Assembly (NCBI GenBank): GCA_003554005.1
Contig: PWEU01000018.1
Coordinates: forward strand, 1 to 6,333
Length of the DNA: 6,333 nucleotides
Origin: Nitriliruptoraceae bacterium
GTDB lineage: Bacteria > Actinomycetota > Nitriliruptoria > Nitriliruptorales > Nitriliruptoraceae
Direction of reading: 5' to 3'
Shown one piece after another: positions 5,458 through 6,333 of this stretch (its first letter is position 1; every line of letters begins with the position of its first letter). The notes beneath the pieces are model-generated. The model ran no database searches, was not told the origin of the DNA, and was given only the letters and a program-made list of their open reading frames with translations. Both the position numbers and the translations under genes were made by a program.

Positions 5458-5483
5458 GGTTCGTCCAGGAACCTGCTTGCAGG
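5458..5483. promoter_or_regulatory. Dyads abutting the whiB1 -35 box, candidate operator
   Basis: GGTTC-N6-GAACC (5458-5473) begins two bases upstream of the TTGACA hexamer. It runs directly into a second dyad, CCTGC-TT-GCAGG (5472-5483). Two adjoining symmetric sites at about -37 to -62 suit a regulator bound next to RNA polymerase. Neither matches the CRP site (TGTGA-N6-TCACA) known to control whiB1 in M. tuberculosis, so the binder is unknown. Confidence 0.4.
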
Positions 5484-5574
5484 AGTGCGCGCCCGGGCGC
5501 AGACCGCGCGTTCTGTCCGGACAAAGCGGTGGGCGCGACCGCGGAGGAGCCCGCGGGCCCGCTGACGGGGCAGA

Positions 5575-6333
5575 TCACACGAGCACCCGCAGGGCCGCCG
5601 GGACCGAGGTGAAGGCCACCGCGTGGTGCTCCCCGGCGTAGTCGCCGTCGACCATCAACGGCTGGGGTGTGGGGGAGGACAGGGTGAAGGCGGCGAGGTC
5701 GTGCTGGTAGCGCACCCCGCGTGCGGAGACGTGCCGCCCGTCGCGGAAGGTCCCGCTCACGACCCCGAGCAGCCGTGGGGTGTTCGGCTTGTCCAGGGTC
5801 AGCAGGTCGAGCCCGAGGTCGAAGGACGCCCAGGGGTGCACGCGCATCGGTCGCGGTCCGAGGTAGGTGTAGGGGTCGCAGTTGCCGATCATGGAGATGG
5901 CCACCGGGCCGAGGGTCGATCCGTCGGGCAGCGTGACGGTGACCGTCGCCCCCTCCCGGCCGGCGCCCATCGCCCACTCGCGGCCCACCGACCACACGAA
6001 GGCCCCTTGGCGCAACCAGCGTTTCGCGCCGGCGTGCTGCTCGACGTGGCGGATCACCGCGGCGTCGAAGCCGTAGCCGGCGTTGAAGCCGAAGTAGCGT
6101 TCGCCGGCCAACCCCAGGCTGATGCGGCGGCTGCGGTCGGCCCGGACCGCGTCGAGCAGCTTGCCGGTGGCCTGCACGGCGTCGTTCGGCAGCCCGAGGT
6201 TGCGGGCGAGCACGTTGGCCCCGCCCCCGGGGATGATGCCGAGGCGCACCTCGGTGCCGGCCAGCGCCTGCAGCACCTCGTTGGCGGTGCCGTCACCACC
6301 GAGCGCGAACACCACGTCGATGCCCTCGTGCAC
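5575..6333 (-). CDS. Diacylglycerol kinase-family lipid kinase (N-terminus outside window)
   Basis: The frame runs off the right edge; 252 codons are present and about 50-60 N-terminal residues are probably missing, since GGDGT normally lies that far into proteins of about 300 residues. Counting from the edge, GGDGTANEV (12-20) is the nucleotide-binding loop shared with NAD kinases and DAG kinases. IIPGGGANVLARNLGLP (33-49) takes the place of the P-x-GT-x-ND-x-AR motif. FGFNAGYGFDAAVIRHVE (81-98) and the late VDGD (about 229-232) mark the lipid kinase C-terminal lobe. Such enzymes phosphorylate diacylglycerol or a related lipid with ATP at the membrane surface, feeding phosphatidic acid back to phospholipid synthesis; the exact lipid cannot be read. 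The GTG at the very edge (6333) is very unlikely to be the true start. It lies upstream of whiB1 on the same strand, but the 330-base gap argues for separate transcription. Confidence 0.88.
   Translation of the reverse strand: MHEGIDVVFALGGDGTANEVLQALAGTEVRLGIIPGGGANVLARNLGLPNDAVQATGKLLDAVRADRSRRISLGLAGERYFGFNAGYGFDAAVIRHVEQHAGAKRWLRQGAFVWSVGREWAMGAGREGATVTVTLPDGSTLGPVAISMIGNCDPYTYLGPRPMRVHPWASFDLGLDLLTLDKPNTPRLLGVVSGTFRDGRHVSARGVRYQHDLAAFTLSSPTPQPLMVDGDYAGEHHAVAFTSVPAALRVLV

Larger units (their letters stand above)
5245..5574. other. 330-base noncoding gap: whiB1 control region and lipid kinase 3' flank
   Basis: No convincing protein gene lies here. From whiB1 outwards it holds the whiB1 ribosome site, a leader hairpin at 5270-5292, and a second hairpin, CGGTCCC-GCCG-GGGACCG (5314-5331). 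Next come an 8-bp inverted pair, GTACCTCG (5333-5340) and CGAGGTAC (5413-5420), and the short dyad GAAC-AG-GTTC (5402-5411). The promoter and dyads at 5429-5483 follow. Nearest the lipid kinase are the palindromes GCGCCCGGGCGC (5489-5500) and TGTCCGGACA (5514-5523), and CCGCGG-AGGAGC-CCGCGG (5539-5556), which could act as a terminator after the lipid kinase gene. Base composition is slightly less G+C-rich than in the genes. No tRNA, IS end or CRISPR-like array is visible. Confidence 0.6.

Overview
The window is a very G+C-rich stretch of actinobacterial chromosome. A WhiB1-type iron-sulfur protein and a PdtaS-type histidine kinase give the assignment, and both align almost end to end with their Mycobacterium tuberculosis counterparts as I remember them. 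The two genes are also convergent neighbours here, as whiB1 (Rv3219) and pdtaS (Rv3220c) are in M. tuberculosis. Other features point to a lineage well away from mycobacteria, but I cannot name it.

Layout: (1) 1-1454, plus strand: the 3' end of an HD-GYP-type gene, joined by a GTGA overlap to a membrane protein with a second, degenerate HD-GYP-like domain. (2) 1462-2130, minus strand: a small membrane protein of the DUF5317 type, convergent with the previous gene. (3) 2232-4912, plus strand: a tight three-gene run of an enoyl-CoA hydratase/isomerase-family protein, a small protein that joins a disordered Gly/Gln/Lys/Arg tail to a lone sigma-70 region 4-like domain, and the PdtaS-type kinase. 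(4) 4920-4972: two strong inverted repeats that probably form a bidirectional terminator. (5) 4993-5244, minus strand: whiB1. (6) 5245-5574: a 330-base gap with a good minus-strand promoter, dyads and a leader hairpin, probably the whiB1 control region. (7) 5575 to the right edge, minus strand: a diacylglycerol-kinase-family lipid kinase, cut at its N-terminus by the window end.

The most interesting unit is the sigma4-like gene coupled to pdtaS and facing whiB1. WhiB1 proteins are known to work by binding region 4 of the primary sigma factor. PdtaS phosphorylates an ANTAR RNA-binding antiterminator, and no such regulator gene is in the window. A stand-alone, altered copy of primary-sigma region 4, tied to the kinase and next to whiB1, suggests an additional transcription-control component. 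The kinase has no cysteine at all, so it lacks the GAF-domain cysteines of the M. tuberculosis protein. The HD-GYP genes add a possible cyclic-di-GMP theme, since mycobacterial PdtaS has been reported to bind that nucleotide. The functional links are inference from gene order and family knowledge; domain identities come from the sequence.
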